Source of the DNA: Anolis sagrei
Taxonomy: Eukaryota; Chordata; Lepidosauria; Squamata; Anolidae
DNA: 64,000 nt
NCBI RefSeq assembly: GCF_037176765.1
Contig: NC_090021.1
Span: 56,322,953 to 56,386,952 of the forward strand
Direction: 5' to 3'
The position numbers and the translations under genes are program-made. Below the pieces are notes generated by a model. The model made no database searches and was not told the origin of the DNA. It saw nothing but the letters and a program-made list of their open reading frames with translations. This document shows, one piece after another, positions 31,067 to 43,650 of this stretch; position 1 is the first letter of the stretch, and every line of letters starts with the position of its first letter.

Positions 31067-31587
31067 TTGTAGCCGGAAGAAGAGGTCAGGGAGGAAGGGC
31101 AATGGTTCCCCAAAGAGCTGCTGCTGCTGGCAACAGGAACAAACAACATCTAACCGTCTGTCACAGAGAGGACCCGGGCTTGGACTGGGTTTTAGGCAAG
31201 AGGTACTCCCTCTGCCCTCTCTGAGGGGACACCTGGGTATCGACTCCCAAAGAATCTGTGGCAACAGCACTGGCACCAGTCCTAAAGACTCAGAGGTGCT
31301 CTCTAGAAACTAGATGGAGTCCCAAAGACACAATTTATAGAGGTTCCATGAAGTCTTGATTGAAACCGAACTCATAATCTTACAGTATTTTTTTCCTTCC
31401 AAGGATGGGAACAATTTCCTATGTTAGAAACTTGCCTTTGCATAGTGATGGGGATTTTCCAGTGGAAGTTCACTTCAACTCTACATGGACTGAGCAACCT
31501 TCATGCTAGTTGTATTCAGAGAGAGAAGGGAGATGAAAATGAGCACTGAAAGGGAAAGGCCCATGTTGGCTCCCTTCACCCATTAAG
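31067..31587. other. Non-coding sequence
   Basis: No exon with supportable coding signal. A ctgctgctgctgg run occurs near 31117. Confidence 0.4.
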
Positions 31588-31919
31588 GTAAAGGTAAAGG
31601 TTTTCCCTTAATATTACGTCTAGTCATGCCCAACTGTGAGGGTGGTGCTCATCTCCATTTTTAAGCTGAAGAGCCAGCGTTGTTCATAGACACCTCCTAG
31701 GTCATGTGGCTGGCATGACTGCATGGAGCACCATTACCTTCCCGCCAGAGTGGTACCTGTTGAGCTGCTCACATTTGCATGTTTTTGAACAGCTAGGTTG
31801 GCAGAACCTGAGGCTTTCAGCGGGAGCTCACCCTGCTCCCCTGATTTGAAATGCCAACCTTTTTGGTCAGCAACTTCAGCAGCTCAGTGTTTTAACCCAC
31901 TGTGCTATCAGGGGCTCCA
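31588..31919 (-). mobile_element. Full-length Sauria-type SINE
   Basis: ggtaaaggtaaaggttttcc tail through gtgctatcaggggctcc head; all middle blocks are present in reverse order relative to 22816. Confidence 0.92.
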
Positions 31920-31946
31920 TTCGGTCACCCTAATTATTGTTTCAAA

Positions 31947-32030
31947 TTAGAGACTGGGTGGCCATCTATCTGGAATGCTTTAATTGACAGAATGAAGTTG
32001 GACTGGATGGCACTTCGAACTCTATGATTT
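31947..32030 (+). repeat. CR1 LINE 3' terminus
   Basis: agagactgggtggccatcta, tgaagttggactggatggca and tcgaactctatgattt. Confidence 0.75.
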
Positions 32031-32121
32031 TTTTGAAAAGGAGGGAAAGTGGCACTTTGGGAGGAAGCTAGAACTCTTGGTCCCCGGTAAAACGGCTGAT
32101 AGAAATATTTTACTGAGACTT

Positions 32122-32122
32122 C

Positions 32123-32164
<42 letters not shown>

Positions 32165-32740
32165 TAAGGTAAAGGGCTCCTTTTGACATTAAGTCTAGTC
32201 ATGTCTGACTCTGGAGTGTAGTGCTCATATCCATTCCTAAGCCGAAGAGCCAGCGTTGTCTGTAAACACCTCCAAGGTTATGTGGCTGGCATGACTGCAT
32301 GGAGCATCATTACCTTCCCGTTGGAGTGGTACCTATTGATTTACTTACATTAGCATGTTTTCAAGCTGCTAGGTTGGCAGAAGCTGGGGCTAACAGCGGG
32401 AGCTCACCCTGCTCCCCGGATTTGAACCACTGGCCTTTTGGTTAGGAAGTTCAGCAGCTCAGCAGTTTAATCTGCTGTGCCACCTGGGGCTCCAATAATA
32501 ATAATAATAATAACTTTATTTATAATCCACCCAATGTCCCCGAGGGGCCTCAGGGCAGTTTCCAATGAAGGTAACAAAATGGCAAACATTCAATGCTGAA
32601 AACAACAAATAACAAATCAAAACAGTGGACAAAACAATCTTAATATAAATCATAAAACAACAACAAAATAACCCAGAATTAAACATAAACAGATATAGCA
32701 TAACGCATCACCCTCATTTGCAACATAATAAACTCTTTTG
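32122..32740 (-). repeat. LINE 3' tail with (AAT)n, invaded by a SINE
   Basis: (aat)n at 32122-32163 and again at 32495-32513 are the two halves of one tail. After the second half comes actttatttataatccaccc and ggggcctcagggcagtttcc, a minus-strand LINE end, then an A-rich body to about 32740. Confidence 0.75.
32165..32494 (-). mobile_element. Full-length Sauria-type SINE inserted in (AAT)n
   Basis: aaggtaaagggctccttttg through tgtgccacctggggctcc. It is flanked on both sides by AAT repeats. Confidence 0.92.
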
Positions 32741-33728
32741 TAACCTAATAAACTCTTTCATTCTTTTTTAACATAGGCACCTTGCTCTGCTCAAGATTGT
32801 CCATCAGCTGAAGCCCCTGAGACATGGCACAAGGAAATAACTATGGACAGAGCAGCAACGGGGTAGCTGACGAATCCCCAAATATGTTGGTGTATAGAAA
32901 GGTAGGAAGGGAGCTTGGGGGAATTTCTGGGCACATGGAAATGGCTTGACTCTTTCTTTTCACTTTGCTGAAATGACTGCCATATGCTGCCAGAGTGTAG
33001 CATTGTTGTATAACAATCACTTGATATCATTTCTGCAAATACAGTCTTCAACCCTCTGCTGTCTAGCATTTGGCACTGTTATATATATGTACTGGAAAAG
33101 GGTGGAAAAAAGTGTAGAACCTAATGAGCCCACAAATGCATCTTTATGGCATGAAGTGATGCCAATCTCCTGCAGAAATCTATACAATATGAATAACTTG
33201 AAAATATTTAAAACACTTTTTTTTGTCTATCTTGTCAGTTTGGTAACAAGATTTTTAAAACAATCTTCATTTGAAACTGATACCAGATATGTTCTGAGAT
33301 GAAAACATGTGGAATTAATTAGTAAAAAAAATGAATTCTAGGTCATTATTCTAAATTCAAACCAGCTTCTGGGTGCTTCTTTTTTCTGCATTGCTCTGGG
33401 GGAAAGGGTGTTCCAACAAGACCTCTGTAGGTCAGAGATGACAATAACAAGAGAAGCTGCTTATTCTTGGAACACAAGGCATGACCCTCTGAGAACATTT
33501 TTAAAGGAGCCAAGTGACAACCTTGTGCTCTTTTGCAATTCTGGTTTATTTTGACACAATCCTTCAGGAGACATCGGGATCTTGTGCCTTGTGTTTGGGA
33601 ACAGATTTCCTAATCTAATTGTAATAATAATTGTCTTAAGAAGCCAATGTTTTGATGTAATGTGTATGCGCTGTGATAGTTGAAGGATGTCCACTAGTGT
33701 GAAAGAGGTCACATGATGTTTGCTGCAC
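32741..33728. other. Non-coding unique sequence
   Basis: No exon or recognised repeat. Frames at 32946-33302 and 33461-33781 show no protein family features. Confidence 0.4.
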
Positions 33729-33736
33729 ACTATAGT

Positions 33737-34028
33737 CCAGGCATGGGCAAACTCTGGCCCTCCAGGTGTTTTGGACTTCAACTCCCACGATTCCTAACAG
33801 CCTCAGGCCCTTTCCTTTCCCAGCTGAGTGGGGAAAAGGAAGGGGCCTGAGGCTGTTAGGAATGGTGGGAGTTGAAGTCCAAAACACCTCGAGGACCCAA
33901 GCTTGCCCATGCCTGGTCTAGGCGCTCCTGTCGCTTAAGCGGCTGAGGGGGAAAAGGAAGGGGCCTGAGGCTGTTAGGAATGGTTGAAGTCCAAAACACC
34001 TGGAGGGCCAAAGTTTGCCCATTCCTGG
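33737..34028. mobile_element. hAT MITE with duplicated right half
   Basis: Ends ccaggcatgggcaaactctg and aaagtttgcccattcctgg, with 8-bp duplication actatagt at 33729-33736 and 34029-34036. The right arm (gggaaaaggaaggggcctga ... gttaggaatgg ... aagtccaaaacacct) occurs twice, at about 33829-33912 and 33949-34028, separated by a short unrelated spacer. Confidence 0.85.
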
Positions 34029-34036
34029 ACTATAGT

Positions 34037-34434
34037 CCCTTGTGTCCCCGAAAAACTACTCCTGAGAGCTGAGATATCCCATCAGATTCAAATTAGGTGT
34101 GAAAGAGTGGATTGCTGCATGTAAGACTGGCAGAAATTAGATGCCCAAAGCCATAAGTGCTGAAATACTTCCCTGTAGTATAACTTCCCTTGAATATAAC
34201 TTGCTAAATATTAATAAGGGAAGTCATATGGGTGCTACATTTTATTGGATACATTGTGCAAGAGACTCAAAAGAGATTTAGTTTTTAGAGTAGTTCTACC
34301 ATTCCTGTATGAATGTCAATTTCTGGATTTTCATGGAAGTTGTCAGTTTCAACAATATTTTATAGTAATAGTAACCATTTGCTTCCAAGTCGTCGTCGTT
34401 GTTATTGTTGTTGTGTGACTTGTTGTTGTGTGAC
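34037..34434. other. Non-coding sequence
   Basis: Unique, AT-rich; a gttgttattgttgttg-like run near 34399. Confidence 0.4.
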
Positions 34435-34612
34435 CCTAAAGCAGACCTATCATAGAGTTTTCTTGGTAAGATTTGTTCAGAAGGGGTTTGCCTTGGCTTG
34501 CTCTGAAGCTTAGAAAACATGCCTTGCCCTAGGGGCCTACCATGACCAAGTAAGGATTTGAACCTGAGTCTCAAGAGTTGGAGTCCAATGCTCAAACCAC
34601 TATATGACGCTT
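34435..34612 (-). repeat. MIR-like tRNA-derived SINE
   Basis: ttttcttggtaagatttgtt, cagaaggggtttgccttggc, aggatttgaacctgagtctc and ccaatgctcaaaccactata; the last blocks are the tRNA-like head in reverse. Confidence 0.75.
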
Positions 34613-35579
34613 AGTTTCACTGTGGTAGTATTAAAATACATAGCCATATCAGTCTGTTTCAGCATAAAAAGGCAAATAAATTTTATTGCCAACAGAGACC
34701 AACTGAGAATTTTTTTTTTAGTATAAATCTTCATGGACTTCAGTCCATCAGCTGTGCATTTCACAAAGTTGACCAGATTTCATAGAAGCTTATGCTACAC
34801 ATTTCCTTTTTCTCAGTCAGGCTTAAATATGCTATCGGATCCCCTTTATCTTCTTCTTCTTCTTTTATTTTTTGCCTCTGTGTTACTCTGTTGTGGCACA
34901 TGTATCAGAAAATCTTGTTGTATCAGAAAAGCAAATAAACTCAGATACCATTCCTATTAGAAAAATGCCATTGCGTGTGATGTAGTCCATGAAAGCGGAA
35001 TTGAATTAATTAAACCTAATCTTGTTAAATCACAGCCACATAGAGTTGCAGTTATAAGCATGTGGCTATGGATACACTCCCAACAGGAATAAAAACAGAG
35101 CTGTTTAATACAAGAAGAGTAACAGAGTGATCTTATACATTTCTATCCAGACGTAAGCCATATCTGGATGTATTCCCTGGTAACTCTCCTCAGTGGCAGC
35201 GACACTTCGGTGCCCCTCCCCATCCTCAGTCTACTGGCAAGTGATAGCTCACACCTGACTTATGACACCACAACTGATAAAATCTATGTTCCTCTGGACT
35301 TTTACAAAACCGATCAGTAGCCTACTACCATTATCAGATAAGACTCTCCCTCCGCCCGCCCCAAGGACCCCATATCACATTTACCATCCCCCAAGAAATC
35401 CCAGGACATGTTTTTTTACCCTCCCCATTTTGTATTTAATCTGTACCTAAATAACTTTGTGTTTAGTGGGATGGGGGGGGTGGGAGCAGGGAGGGTATAA
35501 AAAGAAGGGCTGAAATGCTATGGAGAGAGCGTTGTGGGGGGGGGGGGGGAGAAGGGGTCTACATTGTTAATTGCAGCAA
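34613..35579. other. Non-coding sequence with 14-base G run
   Basis: Nothing coding. G run at 35536-35549 and a second G-rich stretch at 35469-35480. Confidence 0.4.
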
Positions 35580-35790
35580 TATGTTTCACACTTATGTCTA
35601 TGCTTGCTGTTTATATAGTTTAATGGTTATTTTCTACAGTTATATGTTATTGATTTGAATATGTGATATTTTTGTATATAAGTGAGGCATTGAATTTGCC
35701 ATTTATTATGTTGTAAACCACTTTGAGTCCCCCCCCCCCCCAGGAGTGAGAAAAGCAGTATAGAAATACAGTTAATAAATAAATAAATAA
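35580..35790 (+). repeat. LINE 3' tail
   Basis: gtaaaccactttgagtcccc, ccaggagtgagaaaagcagt, then (aaat)n at 35775-35790. Confidence 0.7.
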
Positions 35791-36373
35791 GTGTACAATT
35801 TTGGCCTAAAATTATTTATAATATCATTAATTATAACATTGATACAAACACTGGGATCTGTTCAGTATCCTTGGAGTTTACAATCATCAGCAAAACTAGG
35901 AATTACAGGAGGATAATAGTCCAGCAGCATTCTACCCCCTTAGATTATCTTATAAATATAATTTTATATACTCAGATATGATTTGAGGCTATAATCCTAA
36001 ACTGACCTATCAAAAAGTAACATCTATTGAACATATCAGGGATATTTTTGAGTAAACATACTTGGGGTTGTGCTATGAGATCATACTTCAGATAATTTCA
36101 AAACCCACAGCACATCTCATTTCCAGTGTAATACTTTTGAAACTGTAGGTTATCAAGAAAGGTGGTAATTATTGACCAGCAATTTCAGTGTACCACAAAT
36201 TTGAATTTCCTATTCAAATATTTTAATTGTCATTTGTGCATTTTGAGCTCAGTAAATTCTTAATGCTATACATGACCTGTGACTATATGCATGGATATTT
36301 TTTTCAAAACATTTAGAAAAACAAAGAAAAAATATGCAACATAGTTATGAATTTGTAAAGCTTTATTTCAATG
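35791..36373. other. Non-coding unique sequence
   Basis: AT-rich without recognisable features. Confidence 0.4.
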
Positions 36374-36696
36374 CAGTAGAGTCTCACTTATCAAGCCTTC
36401 GCACATCCAACATTTTGCATTATCCAACGCAGTCTGCCTCCTGCCTGGATCCACAGCTGTTTCAATACATTGCAATGCTTTGGTTCTAAATTCGTAAATA
36501 CAGTAATTACTGCATAACATTACCATGTATTGAACTTTTTCTGTCATTTTGTTGTAAAAGATGATGTTTTGGTGCTTAATTTGTAAAAATCATAAAGTAA
36601 TTTGACGTTTAATAGGCTTTTCCTAAATCCTTCCTTATTATCCAACAATTTTGCTTATCCAACATTCTGCCGGCCTGTTTATGTCGGATAATACTG
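36374..36696. mobile_element. Pogo/Tigger-type MITE
   Basis: cagtagagtctcacttatca at the left and gtcggataatactg at the right, with internal repeated ttatccaaca phrases near both ends. A TA follows the right end. Non-coding, about 323 bp. Confidence 0.8.
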
Positions 36697-36724
36697 TATA
36701 TTAAATTAATGGATGGTTGTATAC

Positions 36725-37290
36725 TGATGCCAGAATCTGTTTAGAACGGGCTTGCCTTTGGCTTCCTCTGAGTGTGAAAGATCATCCAGTGCGTTTTCAT
36801 AGCCAAATGGGGATTTGAACTCTGGACTCACAGAGTTCTAGTCCAGGGCTCCCCAAACTTTTAAATCAGAGGGCCAGTTCTTGTCCCTCAGACTTTTTTT
36901 TTTTTGGGGGGGGGTTATAGTTTGACAAAAAACATACAATTTTCTATGCACACTGCATATATCTTTTTTTAGAGCAAAAAAAAAAACCCATGAAAGAACA
37001 ATACAATATTTAAAATGAAGAACAATGTTAGCCAACATAAACTTACCAGAATTTCAGTAGAAAGTGTGGACTTGCTTTTGACTGATGAGATAGTCAAGTT
37101 AATTACGACTGTTGTTGTGTGCCTTCAAGTTGTTTCAGACTTAAGGTACTCCTAAATCTAAAATTTAGGGCAGAGGCTGGGTAACTGACTTTCGAGGGTT
37201 ATATTGGCCCATGAGCCTTAAGGTTGGGGATCCCTGTTCTAGTCCAACACTTAAACCACTACACCATGCTGGTTCTCATATTGATGAATA
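36725..37290 (-). repeat. MIR-like SINE split by a hAT
   Basis: cttgcctttggcttcctctg, ggggatttgaactctggact before the insertion and caacacttaaaccactacac after it. Confidence 0.75.
36844..37236. mobile_element. 393-bp non-autonomous hAT with perfect target duplication
   Basis: cagggctccccaaactttt and aaggttggggatccctg ends; perfect ttctagtc at 36836-36843 and 37237-37244. More diverged inside than its relative at 30663. Confidence 0.94.
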
Positions 37291-39675
37291 GATAAGAGTT
37301 TTATTGGATTGACTTGTCCTGATCAAATATGATGCTAATTGGGTAGAAAGACTATCCTGGTCAACATTTCTTGAAAGCATCCTGCAATTTGTCTGGTTGT
37401 ACAGGAATTTTCTTTCCACTCCTTTTGTTTTTCTTTTTATTTAAATTTATAATTTATAATAATCTACATTTACACATAACAGTTCCCAATGCAGTTAATG
37501 AAAAAGGCCTACATGCACTTACTAGTCCTGAGCAGACCAACTGAATTAATGACACTTCCATATATGTTTATTTACCATTGAACTTCTATTTTTTTAATTT
37601 GCATTTTTCCATTTTATTGAGGCCCTGCACCCCTCATTCCCATGAAAGTGGATGGCACGCCATACATATTCTTTTTCTTTTAAGAGATCAAGATGATGGT
37701 CCCTGTGCTATGTAGTATACCTTAGGCAGCATCCAGACCTGTTACACCTTTTTGGGCACTGTGCTGTCAACTACAATTGAATACTGCAGACATAATTGAA
37801 ATTGAAGTACAAACACACACATACACATACACACAACATCTAATTATCTATTAAGTTCATGTACATATGCACAATCTCCAAAGTTCCATGTATCCAAGGA
37901 GATGCATGTGCAGGACCTGATTGCAGGATTCTTCTGCCTGTGCTGCTCAGCGCTATTGCAGTATTGGAATACAATAATAAAACCTTACATAAAAATACAA
38001 CATCAATGTAAATGCAATTTAGAAATTACACTACAAAGAATGCATCCATTTGTCTCTTTCTTAATGCATAATACAGTAAACTAGAGGTGTGCAGTTTGGC
38101 CAAAAGGCATGCTGTTTTGTCGCCGGTTGTGTCCATTCTCAGCCAATCAGAGCATAACTACAACCAGGCATTTTATTGGATGAGAAAATAAAGAGAGAGA
38201 GAGAAACTTCATGGCAAATGCAGCTCCTCTCCAGCTTTCCCTCTCTTTCCAAATTGAGCTAGCAAGTACAATTCTTTCTTTAAGATTTCCTAACCCACTG
38301 GATCAAATCAGAAATTCAGAGAGGTTACACTACAACTTCTCTTTCTTCATGCCGGTTTAATCCTTGAACCATGTTAACTGTTGCCCTTTACTTTTAGCCT
38401 GCACCTGGTTTCTAGGTCCATTCACTCCCAGACTTCCAGTGTCTTTGATTGTGACCCCTGAAGCAAGCAGGTGAAAAACACTGTAAAAACATAGTTAAAT
38501 ACAACAGTAGCAACATCAGATAGATTAGAGCAGTGGTGTGACAGACCAAAGGGATGTCTAAATTAAGCATTGTGATGTCACTTCCGAGGGCTATCACAAA
38601 GGAGGCTAAATGGATTTCACTAGGTTAGAAGTTCAGAGTCTGAATACAATAGCAGAAAAATCCACTTTCTCTTGAATCACTACTAATCTTATTTTAGTCA
38701 TTGGTGAGTCAGGGGAAACAACTCATGAAGATTGTAAAACACAGCCAGATTCATATTAGAGAAAGAAGTCCTTGAGAACTTACAAATCATGACCACCACT
38801 TCGAAATTCATAAAGTTTACTCTTTTTTAAAAAAAAGAGAACAAAGAACAAATCAGGAAACAGACCACTAGTTAAGGAAGCTGTTGTGGTGTAAACGTCT
38901 CATCTGCCCCAGAACAGGCTCCAGTTAACAGCCTGCATCCATCCTTTGGATCCTTTAGTTTCAGACCCGTGAAGAGCATCTTACAGTAGTCTGAACAGGA
39001 TGTAACTAGAATTACCTTCTCTATGGATGATGGTTGCAGTGCAGGAAGGGGCTACTTATCATAGACTTATCTGTGGATGGTGATTATAGTACAGGAAGGG
39101 GAGTGTCAATAAAATTAGTAGCAAAGGTCTTGTGCAGATTATGAATGTATCCTTATTTTTACTCTAGTTCTTGGTAAATCTTGTGCAGATTATGAATGTA
39201 TCCTTATCTTTAGTCTAGTTCTTGGTAATAACCCCCCCCCCCCCCCCACAACATGTTGCTATATATTAAATAACATGAATATATATTACAGTTCTGCTGC
39301 CACACTGTGTAAAAGATTGCAGGCCAAGATTTCATCACATTATTATATTCAAATTTATCTTGCTTTAGGAAGATCCAGTGTTTTTTTGCTTTTCCCTTGT
39401 TTTTCTGGTAAATGTATGGAACACAATGGATTTTATCAGCTAGTTAGTGTCTGGCTTGATTTGCCATCCACTTCAGCACTGTCATTTCCTATTTTATTCA
39501 CCCATGATTAGTTAGATTTGTGGCAGTCGAGCAGCAAATATCCCTTCCAGACGGTTTCCTCACTTGTCTTACTGAACAAGCCACTTGCACCACATGTTGG
39601 GGTCATGAAAAAGCTTTAACATGAGATATGTCAAGCTATATATTATAAACTTATATTCCAGACCTAAAACTAAAT
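37291..39675. other. Long non-coding unique stretch
   Basis: No exon, RNA gene or clear repeat. A local direct repeat ttgtgcagattatgaatgta occurs at about 39131 and 39181, and a 16-base-scale C run at 39232-39247. Confidence 0.4.
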
Positions 39676-40020
39676 TTTAGCTGCCCTCCTCTGAACACAT
39701 TCCAGCTTGTCAACATCTCCCTTCAGTTGTGGTGCCCAGAATTGGACACAGTATTCCAGGGCTGGTCTGACCAATTCAAAATAGAGTGGTAGAGCGGTAG
39801 CATGACTTCCCTGGATCTAGACACTATACTCCTATTTATGTAGGCCAAAATCCTATTGGCTTTTTAAGCCACCACATCACATTGTTGGCTCATGTTTAAC
39901 TTGTTGTCCACGAGGACTCCAAGATCTTTTTCACACATATTACTGTTGAGCCAGGCACCCCCCCCCCCCCATTCTGTATTTTTGCATTTTGGCATTAGTT
40001 TGTCACACAGGCTGGATCTA
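39676..40020 (-). mobile_element. CR1 LINE fragment
   Basis: gctgccctcctctgaacaca, ggtgcccagaattggacaca, gtattccagggctggtctga and aacttgttgtccacgaggac, the CR1 3' coding region on the minus strand. Both ends are truncated. Confidence 0.85.
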
Positions 40021-41908
40021 CTTTGCCATGTAATATGTGCATGCATACACACACACACACACTAGCAGTGTAGATACTGCCATTGTTGTTGTTAGTCTAC
40101 ATTAGAAAAATGCATATTATTTCTCTGCAGTTATTTGTGATTAATATAAACATATATTAATATTATTTATCTCCTATAAAAGGTTTTTTTTTCTCCCCTG
40201 GTTAACATGTAGTTATGGAATAAACCATACAGGAATAACAGAATTGCTAGAGCTTGAATTGGAATGCTGCCGGTACAATTGTGCATTTTCCACCTCCTCG
40301 TCCACCTCATTCTTTTTAAGAGAGAAACCACATGTTTTTCCAGTTGCAATTCATAGCAAAACATACACCTTGCTGCTGTTGCTGAGAATTAAACTATGGG
40401 TAAACTGCATATCCATTATACTGGCATGGGGAAATTCCGATTTTTTGGGGGATGTTTTGGACATAAACTTTCCAAAACTCCAGCCAAGTCAGACTTCTGA
40501 GAAGCATGCACCTAGGAATCATGTACATTGTCCTACCATTCTACCAAGACTGCAGCTTGGGGAACTTGAACTAGAACTTATAATCTTTCTGATTCAGCCA
40601 ATCAGATGATCTCAGATGGCCAGGCTCATGCCACCACGTGATGCAAAGATCTCGGCCATGTTCTTTGGCTACATTATGCCACACTATACATCTGCATAAT
40701 CAGGCCCATGGTTTCCCTTTCTATTGCTGGTCTTCTTTTGCTGTCTATCAGCTTCAGGTTTTTTACCAGGTGCTAGATGTAAGCACCTGGCAATTTAGGA
40801 GATGCAGTGTTCAGTTTCAGCTTACTCCCTTGAGTGTTCTTGTAGGAAGCTGCCAGGCAATCTGAGAGCCCTATAGTGATGGCTTGAAATTCCTGCTGAG
40901 CTGACTGAGACATTCTGTGCCTGAAAAAAAAAGAAAAGAAAGAAAACAGGGAGCAAACCCAGTCATTTAGCAGCTGCTGATGATCTGTAGCATCTCTGTT
41001 CAGCCAAAAAGCAGTAGTCTTTCCTAGCTGAGAAGATCTTCTTCATATATATATATAAGTAAGGCACGGTATATGGTTAACTGAGGGCATAGTGTAACAT
41101 CTGGGGAAGCCTGAATGCATTCAGTGAGCATTCAGAATTTATATTGATCTGGCTTAGTGCTGTTTTCTCAATGTTCAGCATTAGCCAAAGCTTGGAAACA
41201 TTCTTGTTTCTTTTTTTAAAAATTTACGGAAACCACCAGCAATGAAAAACCAGGGGTGGTTATATCTATAAAGTAAGGGTAGAATAAAATTCAACCCTTT
41301 CTTTTTAGCAATCATTCTTAGTTTTAAAGATTCCCCAGAAAAAAGTAGGTATGATTTGTATTTATTCCTCCCTAATGAAGACAGCTTTGATTGTTTGCCT
41401 CTTCATTAAGAGTTAAGAAGTCTAACATCCTAGTATCTCTTAGAAAGATCATCCAGCCAATCCATTAATAGCTCATAGGCTTAGTTTTCCATATATATCA
41501 CGCTGAGAAATTCATTCTCTAGTGTGGTTATATTGGTACGCTGCCATGGTTAGCTTATATTTTTAGACTAACTATTAGTAATCTAGGACTGAAATATATA
41601 TCTAGGATTTTCCCCAGAAAGGCTATTTCTTCATATCAACAAAATAATCTTAGAGCATGGAATGAAGTCAAATGTTTACACATCCCATGGACATATTGCC
41701 TGTAACTGTAATTATCTTGGTGTCCTCATGAACTTTCACTTTGTCCTTTTAAGGATAACTTATGTGATCCTTGCCAAAATATGAAGAAAATTTAAGACAC
41801 TAGAATATTCTGTTCTCAACATGTTAGTGATTCTTCCCGCCGTGCTCAAGTTATTGATAAATATCATTTGAGAGAGTTTAAAAGAAAAAAAATAGCTTAT
41901 CCCCACAC
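40021..41908. other. Non-coding unique sequence
   Basis: A CA microsatellite at 40047-40062; otherwise no recognised feature. Confidence 0.4.
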
Positions 41909-42225
41909 AGGCCCGTAGCCAGGATTTCGTTTCGGGGGGGGGGGGGGCTGAATTTTTTTCAGGGGGGGTTTCGGGGGGGGGGCTGAGTTTCGGGGGGGGG
42001 GCTGAGTCTGAGTGAAAGAGGGGCTAGCCTAGCAAACCTTTTGTATCGTTACCCCAATACCCCCATGCATATGGGATATATTGAGTATGGTGATCAGATC
42101 ATGATATGAATAAACATAACAGTTTAAATAATGCACCATTAAGGCCTTTTCGCGAACTACCATGAAAATTTCGGGGGGGGGGGGGCTGAAGCCCCCCGAG
42201 CCCCCCCCCCCTGGCTACATGCCTG
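41909..42225. mobile_element. 317-bp hAT element with long G/C homopolymers
   Basis: Ends caggcccgtagccagg and cctggctacatgcctg; perfect 8-bp duplication tccccaca at 41901-41908 and 42226-42233. Carries four G runs of about 8-15 bases and a terminal G-run/C-run fold-back (42174-42212). Non-coding. Confidence 0.93.
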
Positions 42226-42233
42226 TCCCCACA

Positions 42234-42505
42234 TCTAAGTCCCTTTTTTGTACACCCTTGTAATATGCATTGATAAGAGTGCAGAGCTGACCAACGATTG
42301 GCAAACTTGAAATTCTGGCTGTTTCATTCCCAGAAATCCCAGTCACTGTGGCTAGTCTTAAGGAATAAGAGAACCTGAGCTGGATCTAGGAGAGGCTAAA
42401 AGGGATTTAAGGTGTTTTCCCATGGCATCACAAAATAGAGAAAGGTGAATGACCAGGTGGCAGAGTACTGTATATAGTTCAGGGGACCAAGCTATTGCCT
42501 ATGCG
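42234..42505. other. Non-coding sequence
   Basis: Nothing recognised. Confidence 0.35.
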
Positions 42506-42509
42506 GCAA

Positions 42510-42720
42510 ATAACAGTAAGCAATGGTAGTTGTTGTCAACTGCATGCAAGTGACTGTGATTTATGGTGACTCCATAAATGAGAGACATCCAAGTCACTCA
42601 ATATCCCTACCCAGATTTTTTAGACCTTCGGCTTTCTTGATTGAATATGATCTTCTTCTATTTTTCCACTGACCTCCACCAAAGGTTATAGCCTTTTTGA
42701 TTGAGTCCTGTCTTCTCATG
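42510..42720 (-). repeat. MIR-like SINE, diverged
   Basis: tgttgtcaactgcatgcaag and gatttatggtgactccataa resemble the tgttgtgtgccttcaag/tatggcgaccct end of the reptile MIR-like SINE. Confidence 0.45.
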
Positions 42721-42861
42721 ATATGGCTTAAGTACAATTGCCTCAGTTTAATCATCTAAGTTTCTGAGAGAATATGGTCTGATTTGTCCATGCATTTGTC
42801 TTTCTAGCAGTCCATGGGATCTGCAGAACTCTTCTCCAGCACCATATTGTAAATGAGCTTG

Positions 42862-43650
42862 CTTTATTTTATTATTATTATTATTATTATTATTAACTTT
42901 ATTTGTACCCCGCTCGCATCTCCCGAAGGACTCGATGCGGCTTACACAGGCCGAAGCCTCAGAACACAATACAGCAAAACATAACACGACAATAAAACAA
43001 AAGCAAATCAAAATAGTTAAGCAGAATAACAACACTAGTAACAATACATCAGGACAATTAAAAACTGGGCCGGCCAGAGCAGTGGGTACAGGGTTAAAAG
43101 TGCTGAAATGGCAGGAGGAACATAGGATTAAAATAGTGCGATGTGCAGCAATCTTAATTATACTAAAGTGCTTCTAGGACTTGGGATGGGGAATTCCTAA
43201 TCTGAGAAGGCACAACGGAACAGCCAAGTTTTTAGATTCTTTCTGAAAACTGCTAAAGTAGGGGCCTGTCAAAGATCTTTTGGAAGGGCGTTCCAAAGTC
43301 GGGGGGCCGCCACAGAAAAGGCCCTGTCCCGTGTCCCCACCAAGCGCGCTTGCGACGTGGGTGGGGATCACGAGCAGGGCCTCCCCAGATGACCAGAGTG
43401 AGCGTGTGGGTTCGTGGATGGAGATGCGGTCGCGCAGGTAGGGTGGTCCCAAACCGTTCGGGGCTTTGTAGGTGAGCACCTGCACCTTAAATTGGGCTCG
43501 GAAAATAAATGGCAGCCAGTGGAGCTCCTTAAACAGAGGGGTAGACCTCTCTTGATAATGAGCCCCGGTTAGCATCCTGGCTGCTGCCCGCTGGACCAAT
43601 TGAAGTTTCCGAGCCGTTTTCAAGGGCAGCCCCACGTAGAGCACATTTTA
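42862..43650 (-). mobile_element. L2-clade LINE 3' part
   Basis: The minus strand encodes LYVGLPLKTARKLQLVQRAA then LKELHWLP-type and FKVQVLTYKAPNGLGPPYLRDRIS (43644 downward). The frame decays toward the C-terminus. The 3' UTR includes gaaggactcgatgcggctta and ends in (TTA)n at 42870-42893. Inactive. Confidence 0.85.
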
